A stretch of DNA of 64,000 bases from Lithobates sylvaticus (Eukaryota; Chordata; Amphibia; Anura; Ranidae): assembly GCA_028564925.1 (NCBI GenBank), contig CM053027.1:238037713-238101712 (forward strand), in the 5' to 3' direction. The notes under the pieces are model-generated. The model was given only the letters and a program-made list of their open reading frames with translations. It made no database searches and was not told the origin of the DNA. This document shows positions 32,279-43,139 of this stretch, in pieces. The translations under genes and the position numbers were made by a program. How positions within the stretch are numbered: position 1 is the first letter of the stretch; the number at the start of each line of letters is the position of its first letter.

Positions 32279-35200
32279 TTATTCAGTTATATCCACTTCA
32301 GGTGCCTGGTAGCTGGTGGTGATCCAAGACTGATTCATTTTTATGAAGGTCAGTCGATCAACCGAGTTGGTGGACAGGCGCACCCTGTGATCGGTGACAA
32401 ATCCTCCAGCAGCACTGAATGTGCGTTCGGAAAGAACGCTGGATGCAGGAGAGGCCAGTAGCTGAATTGCATACTGTGCAAGCTCTGGCCAGTGATCCAT
32501 CCTCAAGACCCAGTAAGCCAGAGGATTTTCGGTGGGAAAGGTGTCCAAGTCTGACCTTGTCCCTAGGTATTCCTGCACCATGTATATCAGACGCTGGCGA
32601 TGGTTGCTGGAACCGATCATACCTTGGGGCTGCGGACTAAAAAATTGTCTGAACGCATCGGTCAGACGTCCACCTTCCCCACCGCTCCTTCTGCTACTGA
32701 CCGAAGCCTCAGCAACTCGTCGTCCAGGACCAGGAGTTTGTAACCTCCCAGTTTCTGGGAACGCGTTGCACAGACCTTTCTGCAAGGCCTCCCTGAGATG
32801 TCTCATCCTCTGCTCCCTCTGCGACGGCAAGATAAGGTCCGCAACCTTACCCTTGTACCGTGGATCAAGGAGAGTGGCCAGCCAGTAATGGTCCCTCTCC
32901 TTGATCCGAAGAATACGAGGATCCTTCCGCAGGCTTTGCAGGATCAGGGAGGCCATGCAACGTAGGTTAGCTGAGGCATTCGGTCCGGAGTCTTCTGGGT
33001 CACTGAGGACGACATGATCGCCAGCCACCTCCTCCTAGCCACGTACAAGTCCACTGGTTTGTTGGGACTGTACATCATCCCTAAAAGACTGCTGCTGCTG
33101 ATGCTGAGTGCCAGGCTCCACCTCCATGCTCACACAATCCTCCTCCTCCTCCTCCTCCTCTTCCTGTGTGATGGGTGGGACAGAAGGAACACTGTCTGGA
33201 TAAAGGGGGCCTTGAGAGGCAAGGAAGTCCTCCTCTTCCTGCCTCTGTTCTGCCTCAAGTGCCCTGTCCATTATCCCATGCAGCGTATGCTCCAACAGGT
33301 GGACAAGAGGTACAGTGTCACTGATGCATGCACTGTCACTGCTCACCATCCTCGTGGCCTCCTCAAATGGTGAGAGGACAGTGCATGCATCCCTGATCAT
33401 GCTCCACTGGCGTGGGGAAAAAAAGCCAAGCTCCCCTGACCCTGTCCTGGTGCCGTAGTCGCAAAGGTACTCATTGATGGCCCTCTGCTGCATGTGCAGT
33501 CGCTGCAGCATGGCCAACGTTGAGTTCCACCTGGTGGGCATGTCACATATTAGGTGGTTCTTGGGCAGGTTCAGCTCCTTTTGCAGCTCAGCCAGCCGAG
33601 CACTGGCATTATACGATCGGCGGAAATGCACACAGACTTTCCTGGCCTGCCTCAGGACATCCTGTAAGCCTGGGTACCTGCCCAAGAACCGCTGCACCAC
33701 CAGGTTGAGGACGTGAGCCATACAGGGCACATGGGTGAGCTGCCCCTGTCGCAGGGCGGAGAGGAGGTTGGTGCCATTGTCAGAAACCACCATTCCTGGC
33801 TTAAGCTGTCGTGGCGTCAACCACCTCTCGGCCTGCCCCTGCAGAGCTGCCAGAACCTCTGCCCCAGTGTGGCTCCTGTCCCCCAAACACACCAGCGCAA
33901 GCACGGCATGGCATCTTTTTGCCTGCGTACTCGCGTAGCCCCTTGTACGCCTACGGAGCACTCGAAGAGGCCATGGAGGAAGAAGAAGAGGAGGGGGTGG
34001 AGGAGAGAGGTGTGTCACAACCAGTAGTAGCATTTTGGAGGCGTGGTGGCGGAACAACCTCCAACACTACTGCACCTTGTCCTGCATCCCTCCCAGCTGC
34101 CAATAGAGTGACCCAATGGGCCGTGAAAGACAGATAACGTCCCTGTCCATGCCTGCTGGACCATGAATCAGCGGTAATATGCACCTTACCGCTGACCGCC
34201 CTGTCCAGCGAGGCATGGACATTGCCTTCCACATGCCGGTAGAGAGACGGAATCACCTTCCGTGAGAAAAAGTGGCGTTTGGGAACCTGCCACTGAGGAA
34301 CCGCACATTGAACAAACTCACGGAAGGGGGCCGAGTCTACCAACTGAAAAGGCAGCAGTTGAAGTGCTAGCAATTTAGCCAAGCTAGCATTCAACCGCTG
34401 GGCATGTGGATGGCTGGGAGTATACTTCTTTCGACGGTCCAGCAGCTGGGGAAGGGAAATTTGCCTGCTACAATCGGACGTCGGTGTACTGCAAGTACTT
34501 GGTTGTGACACACATAATTCTACACCTTCAGTCCTCTCAGAGCAGCTTTCAGAGAGGACTGAAGATATAGTGGGGATGGAGATCCCAGCTGATGAGGAGC
34601 AAGGAGAGGTCCGCTTTGTTCTTTGGTGTGGGTCTTTAATGTGCGCTTGCCAACGAGCTGCATGGCAGGTCGACATATGTCTGGTCATGCTTGTGGTGCC
34701 CAAGCGGCTGATGTTTTGGCCACGCAAAATACGCTTGAGACAAATATTGCAAATAGCAGTGGTGCGATCTGATGCACTCGTCTCAAAAAAGGCCCACACC
34801 AAAGAACTTTTGTGATAACGTGCAGAGGCAGCGCCCTGCACAGGCGGAGCTCTGCGGTGTGATTCAGTTGGTGTGCTGGCCTCTAGCTGGCCTCCAGGGG
34901 GCATCCTGCCTCGTTGGACATGTGCCGCCGCATCCTCCTCCTCCTCCTCCTCTCTCCCTTCAGGCACCCACGTGGAGTCAGTGACCTCATCATCCCCTCC
35001 CTCTTCACCACTAGAGCAAACCTGGCAGTAAGCTGCAGCTGGTGGAACATTACTGCCAGATTGCTGTCCTTCAGCATCCCCTCTCTCTGTGCACACACTA
35101 CTGCCTTCCTCAAGCTGGGTATCATCATCCGAGCCTTTAAATCGTTGGGCATCCTCCTGGAGCATGTACCCAACACTGTGCTCAAACAGTTCGGGGGACT

Positions 35201-35530
35201 CCTCAGGAGGACATGGTGGGTCTAGGGAAGGGGTGCCTGATGATGCCATTGAGTACGCGTTGGCAGCTGCTCTGCCAGTACCCTGAGCCTGGGTGAGAGA
35301 GGATGAGGAGGATGAGGAGGGCTTGGTCATCCATTCTACCAAGCCTTCGGCATGATGCGGCTCAACATGTCCAGCTGCCGAAAACAAAGACAAGCGTGTC
35401 CCATGGCCACGTGCTGATGACGATGCACGACCACGTCCACGACCAGCACTGTTATCTCTAGAAACAGAGCCTGCTTACCCTGTGTTCTTGCCTCGGGAAT
35501 GTCTGCTCTCCTTGGCGGTCTTCCAGCCAT
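32279..35530 (-). pseudogene. hAT transposase with BED zinc finger (ZBED-like), inactivated
   Basis: A short exon 1 (35530-35479, MAGRPPRRADIPEARTQ) and exon 2 (from 35374) have a donor G|GTAAG and acceptor CGGCAG that keep frame. Near residue 200 is a BED finger (SLVWAFFETS, AICNICLKRILRG, TSMTRHMSTCH). The RNase H-like core follows, with first Asp in HITADSWSSRHG and second Asp in MVVSDNGTNLLSAL and CMAHVLNLV. The C-terminal dimerisation region has NPLAYWVL and ASSVLSERTFSAAG. It would cut and paste the hAT element. A frameshift lies near 33960-34050 and an in-frame stop (TAG) lies at about 33033-33035, so it is dead or nearly so. It lies between the two tandem arrays. Confidence 0.85.
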
Positions 35531-35589
35531 TGTAGTGGGTAGTGTATATTGTGCTGGAGTCACACAGCACACACACTAACTCCTGCAGA

Positions 35590-37060
35590 TGGATGCCTTA
35601 GATGACAGCAACAGGGCCCTATGGTAGATAGAGGCTGCCTTAGATGACAAGAACTGGGCTGACACACACACACACTAGCTCCTATGTGTGCTGACACACA
35701 CACACACTAGCTCCTATGTGTGCTGACACACACACACAAACACACTAGCTCCTATGTGTGCTGACACAAACACACTATAGCTCCTATGTGTGCTGACAAC
35801 ACACTATAGCTCCTATGTGTGCTGACAAAAAAATAGAGCTCCTATGTGTGCTCACAACACACTATAGGTCCTATGGGTGCTGACACACACACACACTATA
35901 GGTACTATGTGTGCTGACGAAGAAATAGAGCTCCTATGTGTGCTCACAACACACTATAGGTCCTATGGGTGCTGACACAAACACACTAGAGGTACTATGT
36001 GTGCTGACGAAGAAATAGAGCTCCTATGTGTGCTCACAACACACTATAGGTCCTATGGGTGCTGACAAAAACACACTAGAGGTACTATGTGTGCTGACGA
36101 AGAAATAGAGCTCCTATGTGTGCTCACAACACACTATAGGTCCTATGGGTGCTGACACAATCACACTATAGGTACTATGTGTGCTGACAAAAAAATATAG
36201 GTCCTATGTGTGCTCACAACACACTATAGGTCCTATGGGTGCTGACACAAACACACTATAGGTACTATGTGTGCTGACAAAAAAATATAGGTCCTATGTG
36301 TGCTCACAACACACTATAGGTCCTATGGGTGCTGACACAAACACACTATAGGTACTATGTGTGCTGACAAAAAAAAAATATAGGTCCTATGTGTGCTCAC
36401 AACACACTATAGGTCCTATGGGTGCTGACACAAACACACACTATAGGTACTATGTGTGCTGACAAAAAATATAGGTCCTATGTGTGCTCACAACACACTA
36501 TAGGTCCTATGGGTGCTGACACAAACACACTAGAGGTACTATGTGTGCTGACGAAGAAATAGAGCTCCTATGTGTGCTCACAACAAACTATAGGTCCTAT
36601 GGGTGCTGACACAAACACACTAGAGGTACTATGTGTGCTGACGAAGAAATATAGCTCCTATGTGTGCTCACAACACACTATAGGTCCTATGGGTGCTGAC
36701 ACAAACACACTAGAGGTACTATGTGTGCTGACGAAGAAATAGAGCTCCTATGTGTGCTCACAACACACTATAGGTCCTATGGGTGCTGACACAAACACAC
36801 TATAGGTACTATGTGTGCTGACAAAAAAATATAGGTCCTATGTGTGCTCACAACACACTATAGGTCCTATGGGTGCTGACACAAACACACTATAGGTACT
36901 ATGTGTGCTGACAACAAATATAGGTCATATGTGTGCTCACAACACACTATAGGTCCTATGGGTGCTGACACAAACACACTACAGGGACTATGTGTGCTGA
37001 CAAAAAAATATAGGTCCTATGTGTTCTGACGAAGAAATGTGCTGACACAAACACAATATT
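35590..37060. repeat. Minisatellite with about 30-bp monomers in 90-bp higher-order units (hAT copy 1)
   Basis: Three monomer types alternate: one with CTGACAAAAAAATATAGG, one with CTCACAACACACTATAGG, and one with CTGACACAAACACACTATAGG, all followed by T(C/A)CTATG. The 90-bp period is clear from 35940 to 36990. The left edge (35650-35830) has single monomers only. The array sits between the transposase 5' end and the hairpin terminus. Confidence 0.85.
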
Positions 37061-37384
37061 GCTCCTATAAATCCCTGCCTGGGATGGGACAGAAGGTTGG
37101 GACAGAAGTTGGGGTGCAATGCTGTTCTAACAGCACTGCGATTGGTGCTACTGCAATGCTGTACTAACAGCACGCACACACCAGACTAATCCCCAGCAGC
37201 AGATAATATCACACTCTGTGCAATCAGCAGCAATGATCAGTAATGATTTAAATGACTCAGGAGTCAGCAATGGTTTAGCAAAGAAGAAAATCAATCAGCA
37301 GACTGCTCTTCTAAAAGCCGGAACACATGTGCCCTGGACCGATGGCGTGGCGGCCTTTTATAGAGTGGGGCGTGTACTAAAACC

Positions 37385-37657
37385 CCTGAGCTTTAATTGG
37401 CTACAGGCGTCCTGCCTGTAGCCAATTATTGCTCTCCTAGTTTCCGGCGCTGTGATTGGCCAAGCATGCGGGGTCACAGTGCATGCTTGGCCAATCATCA
37501 GCCAGCAATGCACTGCGCCGGCCGCAATGCATTGCGGGCCGCTCGCATCACACGAATGTGATGCGAACGGCCCAAATAGTTCTGGGCTCGCCGAGCGGGC
37601 GAACGCCCGGTGCTCGATTCGAACGTGGGTTCGAATCGAGCACCGGGCCCATCCCTA
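37385..37657. other. Hairpin cascade at the 5' end of hAT copy 1
   Basis: Six consecutive palindromes: ATTGGCTACAGG/CCTGTAGCCAAT (37397-37427); TGATTGGCCAAGCATGC with its complement (37455-37499); GCAATGCACTGCG/CGCAATGCATTGC (37506-37536); GGGCCGCTCGCATCAC with its complement (37537-37573); a GCTCG/CGAGC-GGGCG set (37584-37608); and a perfect 19-bp stem with 4-base loop (37606-37624 with 37629-37647). The terminal CCCATCCCTA closes the element at 37657. The same set, in the same order, occurs in copy 2. Confidence 0.8.
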
Positions 37658-38795
37658 ATGCTGTGGCCTATATTACTAATGCTTCAGCAGAATCAATAAG
37701 AATGTCAGCAAGATCGGCAGCCTTGGCTACTTTGGCCAGAATAGCTTTATGGTTAAAAACCTGGCCTAGTGATGCAGCATGTAAAAGTAAGCTTTGTGGA
37801 ATTCCATTTATGGAGATTTTTTTATTCGGTCTAGATATGGATTCCAGTCTTGATAGAACAGCAGACAAAAAGAAATCCTTTCCTGTCAAGAAAAAGAAGC
37901 AGCCTCCTAAACAAAGGAAACAGGAACAGGACAACACGTCCCAGGGAAAAAGGAGGAATTGGTCTTCGCAGAAGTCTAAAGGTAAGGGTGGACTCATTTT
38001 CAATCCTTCTGCGCAAACTGAGAAACACAATGACTCATCCCTTCCGGTGGAAGGAAGGCTTCAGGGGTTTCTCCCTCAGTGGTCAAGAATAACATCAAAT
38101 TAGTACATTTTAACTATGCTCCCCCAGGGATACTGGATAGAGTTTATGGAATTTTCCCAAAAAAGATTTTTGGTGACGAAATTTCCAAAAGACACAACCA
38201 AAGCTCTGGGATACAAGAAGTAGGTCCCTTCAGGTTCTGGCAACAGAAATCCTGGTATGGGCAGAGAACCATTTGAACCATCCTTATCAGCGATCCACCT
38301 CAAAGGCAGATTGAACAGACATCACAATTGAGAGGCAAGGTGGGCTCTGAACCCAGAAGTCTTTGCAATGATCACCAAGAAGTGGGGGCAACCACAGGTG
38401 GATCTATTTGCATCCAGGGAGAATGTGCAGCTTCCTGAATTATTTTCTCTGCACAGAAATGATGGCTCCCTGGGGACGGATGCTTTGGCGCACCTGTGTT
38501 ATGCCTTCACACCATTTCAGCTGATCCCACTGGTATTAAGAAAGATCCTAAGGGAAAAAGCTTCAGTTATTCTGATTATGCCATTTTGGCCCAAGAGAGC
38601 ATGGTTTTCCAGCATTCTGCAACTGGAGGCCAAGCCATTTTTGGCACCTTCCTCTCAGACAGGATTTACTGATCCAGTGAATTACACGGAAGTAGCCATG
38701 TTTTCAGAATGTTTATTTACTCTGCTGTCAAGTAGAAAAAGGTGACTATAACTATATATGCCAAGGTTTGGAAGGTTTACAATTCTTGGTGGTGT
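37658..38795 (+). mobile_element. DIRS1-like retrotransposon fragment
   Basis: The plus-strand translation gives a gag-type segment (SARSAALATLARIALWLKTW, DAACKSKLCGIPF), then a Lys-rich tail. This is followed directly by the RT-RNase H tail region (QPQVDLFASRENVQLPELFS, LIPLVLRKILREKASVILIM, FWPKRAWF). At the right edge is the start of a recombinase-like segment (AKVWKVYNSWW). The pieces are those of DIRS1-type elements, a different lineage from the element at 1-4227. It is a shortened, broken fossil. hAT copy 1 interrupts it on the left. Confidence 0.75.
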
Positions 38796-38796
38796 T

Positions 38797-39315
38797 TGAC
38801 AGGGCCGGTACAAGGCAGGGGCGGGCAGGGCGACTGCCCAGGGTGGAGTGTGGGAGGGGGTGCCAAAATACTGGAGCATCATACTTTGTCTCAGCCTCTG
38901 TGATGCTAATTCTGTACAAAAGCAGAGCCGAGAATGTGCCCATACCTGCTGCAGGCTTCCCCAGAAAGGACAGAGATGCTCTCCTGGGCACAGATCCCTG
39001 ACATGCTGGATCGGACAGTGAGAGCTCCAGTACAGGTGGGCAGAGCAGGCAGACAGCACTACACTGAAGCCCTGATCACTGCTTTCTGCTCAGCCAACAT
39101 CAGAGCTTTCCTCTCTCCTCAGGCCAACTGAAGATAAGTGACAGATAACAGACTGATTTTCTCCTCCTGTAAATACAGACCTGTTCTGCTATCCACACAA
39201 TGTGCAATGCTGTGCTGTAAACCTGTGCTGACCCTTGCAGTGCATGTTTACCAAAGTAAAAGTAAAATGTTTATAAATGGGTTAGAAATATACTGGGGAA
39301 AACCAGCTATTATGG
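38797..39315 (+). mobile_element. Possible non-autonomous DNA-transposon fragment
   Basis: The DIRS fragment stops where the sequence reads GACAGGGCCGGTACAAGGCA, a CAGGGCCGG-type start that resembles ends of non-autonomous hAT elements. I could not find a matching right end before the LINE begins. There is no gene. The assignment is tentative. Confidence 0.3.
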
Positions 39316-39426
39316 AGGGGGTGTGGCTCAGAGTGATGGCTGAGTGAGGAGGAACATCAGAGGAGCTCCTGGCTTCCCCAGCTAACCCGCCACAAATGAG
39401 AAGGATACTCACTGTTTGAGCACGGC

Positions 39427-41146
39427 ATGTCAACCAGCAGAAGGTACAAGACTAGATCTGTGACCAAACCCTCAGCGTCTCAGAGTGGGATAAGAAAATT
39501 CCTCAGAGAACAACAACACCGGACACCGGGAGTAGAGGACTCAACAGGACGGGGACCCTGCATACACAGTGGAACAACTATACCTGCATCCCGGCCTCAT
39601 ATCTCTACTCTCTGTACTCCCGCATCTGAACTAGAATGGCGGATATCAGAGGTAGTAGCAACAGCTCCAGATAGATCCAGCACGGGTGGTGGAGGGCGGA
39701 TCTCCCCGTCTGATACAGCGCAGCAGTGTGTGCTGGCGAATACGAAAGCGGCAGTCCGGAGCGGAATCGAAGTGAACAACAAACCTGCCCTCTCTCCAGT
39801 CAGAGTGACGGATCCTTCCCCTCCCCCGTACAGTCGGCAGCGCACGCAGTACCCGCAGCACACGCGGTCAGTGACGGCCCCAGGAGGATCAGGAAAGGAC
39901 GGAGCCGACCAGCGTTTGGCAGCAACTCTCAACCCTCCTCCGGGGCAGCGAATGCAACCACCAGATACACCTACAGGGACCATGAGCGGACTACGACCAG
40001 GTGAGAGTGTCACTATCCCTTTTACACCACCGCATATCTCTCCATTAGACTTGGAGCAGCAGCAGTATCCCCAGCCGGAGAACACCCCACGTGGCCATAG
40101 CTATAAGAGCAAAACTGAATGTTCCAGAGGGGAAATTACTACTGCTGCTACCACCTCCTCCGCTCCTGGTAGAACCTCTGAGAACCTGGGATACACAGGG
40201 CTGAACATGGCGGGCCCCCTGGGTAGCCAGACCAACATGGAGATGGTCCTGATGTCCCTGCTACAGGCTCTCCCTACTAAGGCTGATATTGAAGCCATGA
40301 TTATACGTATAGAGGAGGCTCATAGCAGGGATATTAAGGAAGTAAGGTCAGAAATACAGACTTTATCTGGCCGGGTAGAACGTGGGGAGGCCTCAAGTTC
40401 CCTATTAGAAACTAGAGTGCTAGCTCTGGAACAGTCTCAATCCTCACAGACAATCATAGCAAATAATATACAGATCCATCTGGAGGAATTGGAAGATCGC
40501 AGCCGCCGTAATAATCTGCGCCTACGGGGGTCCCGGATAATATTGAAATCGAATCACTGGCAGGGACAGTGATAGCAATCTTCCATAAGGTACTGGGAAC
40601 CGCACCAGATACTCTGGAGCTAGACAGAGTACATAGAACCCCAGGACCAAGGCCCCTAGAGGCAGATAGACCACGCAATGTTATTTTCAGGGTGCACCGA
40701 TACCAGCAGAACGAACTTATTCTTAATAGAGCGTGGGAACATGGAGACGTAGAACTGGATGGGATGGTGGTAAGGATTTTTCCAGATATATCAAGAGCAA
40801 CATTGCAAAGGCGAGCTATATTACGACCAATTTTGGATCTAGCTAGACGCCAAGATATCACCTATAGATGGAGATACCCATAACTTTTAATAAAGCACAA
40901 TCATTCTATACCCTATGCTCACCGGCAGATCTCCCAGCTCTCTATACCTTCATGGAGGCAGAACCAATACAAGTGCAGGACTGGCTTCAGAACATTCCTA
41001 GATCGCTTGCCCGGCCGGGTCTGTCTACTTCACATAACCAACAGCTAACCCGCATACAGAGACCCAGGAGGGGCTCTAGAAGACTATCTATAAAAGGGAC
41101 CGGCAATGTAGAGCCGACAGTTAGGGATGGTCAAATCCCAGTATAA
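39427..41146 (+). pseudogene. LINE ORF1 (L1-type RNA-binding protein), frameshifted
   Basis: The start MSTSRRYKTRSVTKPSASQ is followed by a long Pro/Ser/Thr-rich, probably disordered N-terminus. A coiled-coil-like stretch comes next (about residues 285-350). Then comes the L1 ORF1 signature EELEDRSRRNNLRLRG. After this a frameshift near 40530 moves the reading to another frame with ELDRVHRTPGPRP and a C-terminal domain (RDVI-type text NVIFRVHRYQQNELILNRAW). The final stretch (40868-41146) is in yet another frame. ORF1 proteins trimerise and coat LINE RNA. The start is supported by a similar N-terminus (RCRTRSATR) in the second LINE at 53176. Confidence 0.75.
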
Positions 41147-43139
41147 GAACTAGAATTGAAATGAATAATAGGGGAATAACATTTAATGTGTCGAGGCTCT
41201 TTCCTGTGTCTTGCTCCTGAGTTTCCCCCCCCCCCTTCCCTAGTACTTAGATTCTGCCCCCCCTCCCTCCCTTGGGGAAATGTCCCTAATTCTCCTTTTC
41301 CGTTTTTTTGTTTGGAACCTGGTGGTTGGTCATGGGAATAGGGCTAACAATCTAAAATAAGAGTCAAATAAATGGCCCATATATTTATATTTAAAGGAAC
41401 ATCCCGGGTCCCCCCCTCTTTTCTCCCTTTTTTTTTTTTTTTTTCTTTTTTTTTGGCCCCCCCCTCCCCTCTTCTTGGATAGTTCCCCTCTACCCCGGGA
41501 CATGATTGCATTTCTGGATAGGATTGCAGATGTATATCTAGATAATAGAAGGTAAATGTATTAACGTACTCAATCTGGTATATGTATATTTATACAGGCA
41601 CTGGGAGGAATGTATATGTATAGGGGAAAAAGCAGGGCTGCTAGTATGGAGGATAAAATGTATTAGGAGGTCAGGAGCGCCCTCTTAATGAGGTGGAGGA
41701 GATCAGAGGATCCGGGGATGGGGAGGGAGGGGGAGGGAGAGGAGGAAGGGGAAGAAATACGAAACAAGAGTAATCGTATGACAAAACAAAACGGGTATGG
41801 TAAATACTTGTGGGCAAGGGGAGTGGCTTGGAGAGGAGAGGAATAATTAATAAATAAGAAAGTCTCAGGAAATAGCCACAATAAGCAGCAATACACTGAT
41901 GTTTCACTGAACACAGTTTGAGTGAAGCGCTCGGCGGGGAGGTACTCTTGAATAGACAAATTATAATTTATATAGAAAGCATATATCCACCTCTATTTAT
42001 CACTGGGGTTGGGGTCAGCATTAATTAAGAGGGGGAGCACTGGATGTGCATTCACACAAAATGAAACACATGGTGAGAGGGTTAGAGTGTAGAAACTTAT
42101 CGCCTAGTAAAAGGAGCTGGCAGAAGACACGTGGGGGGAGGGGGGGGGGGAGGGGAGATGAGCACATAAATTTAAATGCGAAACACTTATAGGGGTACAG
42201 ACACGTAAGAGGGGAAATAAGAGGGTAGGAACAAAGCATAATAGCACACCAATTAGGTGTAGGGATAGTAGAGATAGTAGAGATTACCAATCACACTAGG
42301 TAACACACAGGTTTTTTTTTTTTTTTTTTTTTCTTTCCCTCTCTCTTTTCTGAAGGGGGGAAAATACTTCCCCCCTTTACAATAGGGGGAGGGTATTATA
42401 CACATAGAGTTGAATTATTTTTGAGTAACACTTGAGGTGAATATATGCTTTTATAGGAGGGGGAAGAGTTAGAGAGGGAGGTATCAGTGCAAGAAACACT
42501 ATAGGTATCTTCCGGTCTCCTCCACCTCTCCCTTCGGTGCCTGGTGTGTTTAACTGGGTCAGTGATTTTGTACGTGATGGGTTTTTTTTTCTTCTTTTTT
42601 ATGGTATTTCGAGTACAAGCATCGGTGATATAATATGTTTATATAGATAGGGGCGAGAAGAGGAATCAACTCCCCAGGCCTATAGGAGGCATTCTGCAGG
42701 GGGGGGGGGGGGAGGCGGATTGGGGGGAGGGGATAAGGGCAAATAATGTAGATACTGAGACATATAAAAGGGGATGCGCCGTCCTGAATCATAGTAGTGT
42801 GTTAGAGTTGACTTCCTGTGGTGTGGCGGGGGGGGGGAGGCCGGGGGGTCCGAGCTTGGCACTCTTTGACTACACCCCCACATAGATAAGTGCTCTTTTT
42901 CCAGTGGAGAACTGGAGAGCGCAATAGCAAAAATTTTGCTGTTAAAATAGAACTGTTTCCCACTCAAAGTGGGCTATCTCTCTAGGGGTTTCTTTTTTTT
43001 TTTTTTCTTTTAAAAAAAATTATTTATTTATTTATTTTTCTTCTTTAAAAAAAATTTTTTTTTTTTTTTTTTTTTTTTTCCTTCTTTGTATTTTTTTATT
43101 TTTTATTTTTGGGGGGGGGGGGGGGTTTAGAGTTAAGGA
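41147..43139. other. Long inter-ORF spacer of the LINE, homopolymer-rich
   Basis: About 2 kb between ORF1 and ORF2 with no gene. It is packed with runs: poly-T at 41430-41455, 42310-42332 and 43000-43080; poly-C at 41225-41235 and 41456-41464; poly-G at 42131-42150, 42700-42712, 42828-42838 and 43110-43125. A/G-rich and A/T-rich text fills the rest. L1-type elements usually have a short spacer, so this is long. It could hold an internal initiation region for ORF2 or a decayed insertion. Confidence 0.6.

Larger units (their letters stand above)
30641..37657 (-). mobile_element. hAT DNA transposon, copy 1 (left end not in view)
   Basis: Reading right to left it has a terminus CCATCCCTA (TAGGGATGG on the minus strand), a cascade of hairpins, a 1.5-kb minisatellite, a BED-finger transposase, and a second tandem array. 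The array stops in mid-unit at the DIRS edge, so the 3' terminus probably lies beyond the DIRS element, outside the window. The right flank (37658 on) is a DIRS fragment of the opposite strand. The terminal sequence and hairpins match a second copy at 53433. Confidence 0.8.

Noticed and set aside
33014-34137. Several plus-strand open frames of 60-120 codons
   Set aside because: They are antisense to the hAT transposase and mirror its codon bias; none shows a domain.
35590-37060. Regular repeats that could be taken for a CRISPR array
   Set aside because: The sequences between repeats are themselves repeats, not unique spacers, and the setting is a eukaryotic transposon.
39646-40085. Minus-strand frames of 71-162 codons
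   Set aside because: Antisense to LINE ORF1, whose plus-strand reading has the L1 signature and a related N-terminus in the second LINE.
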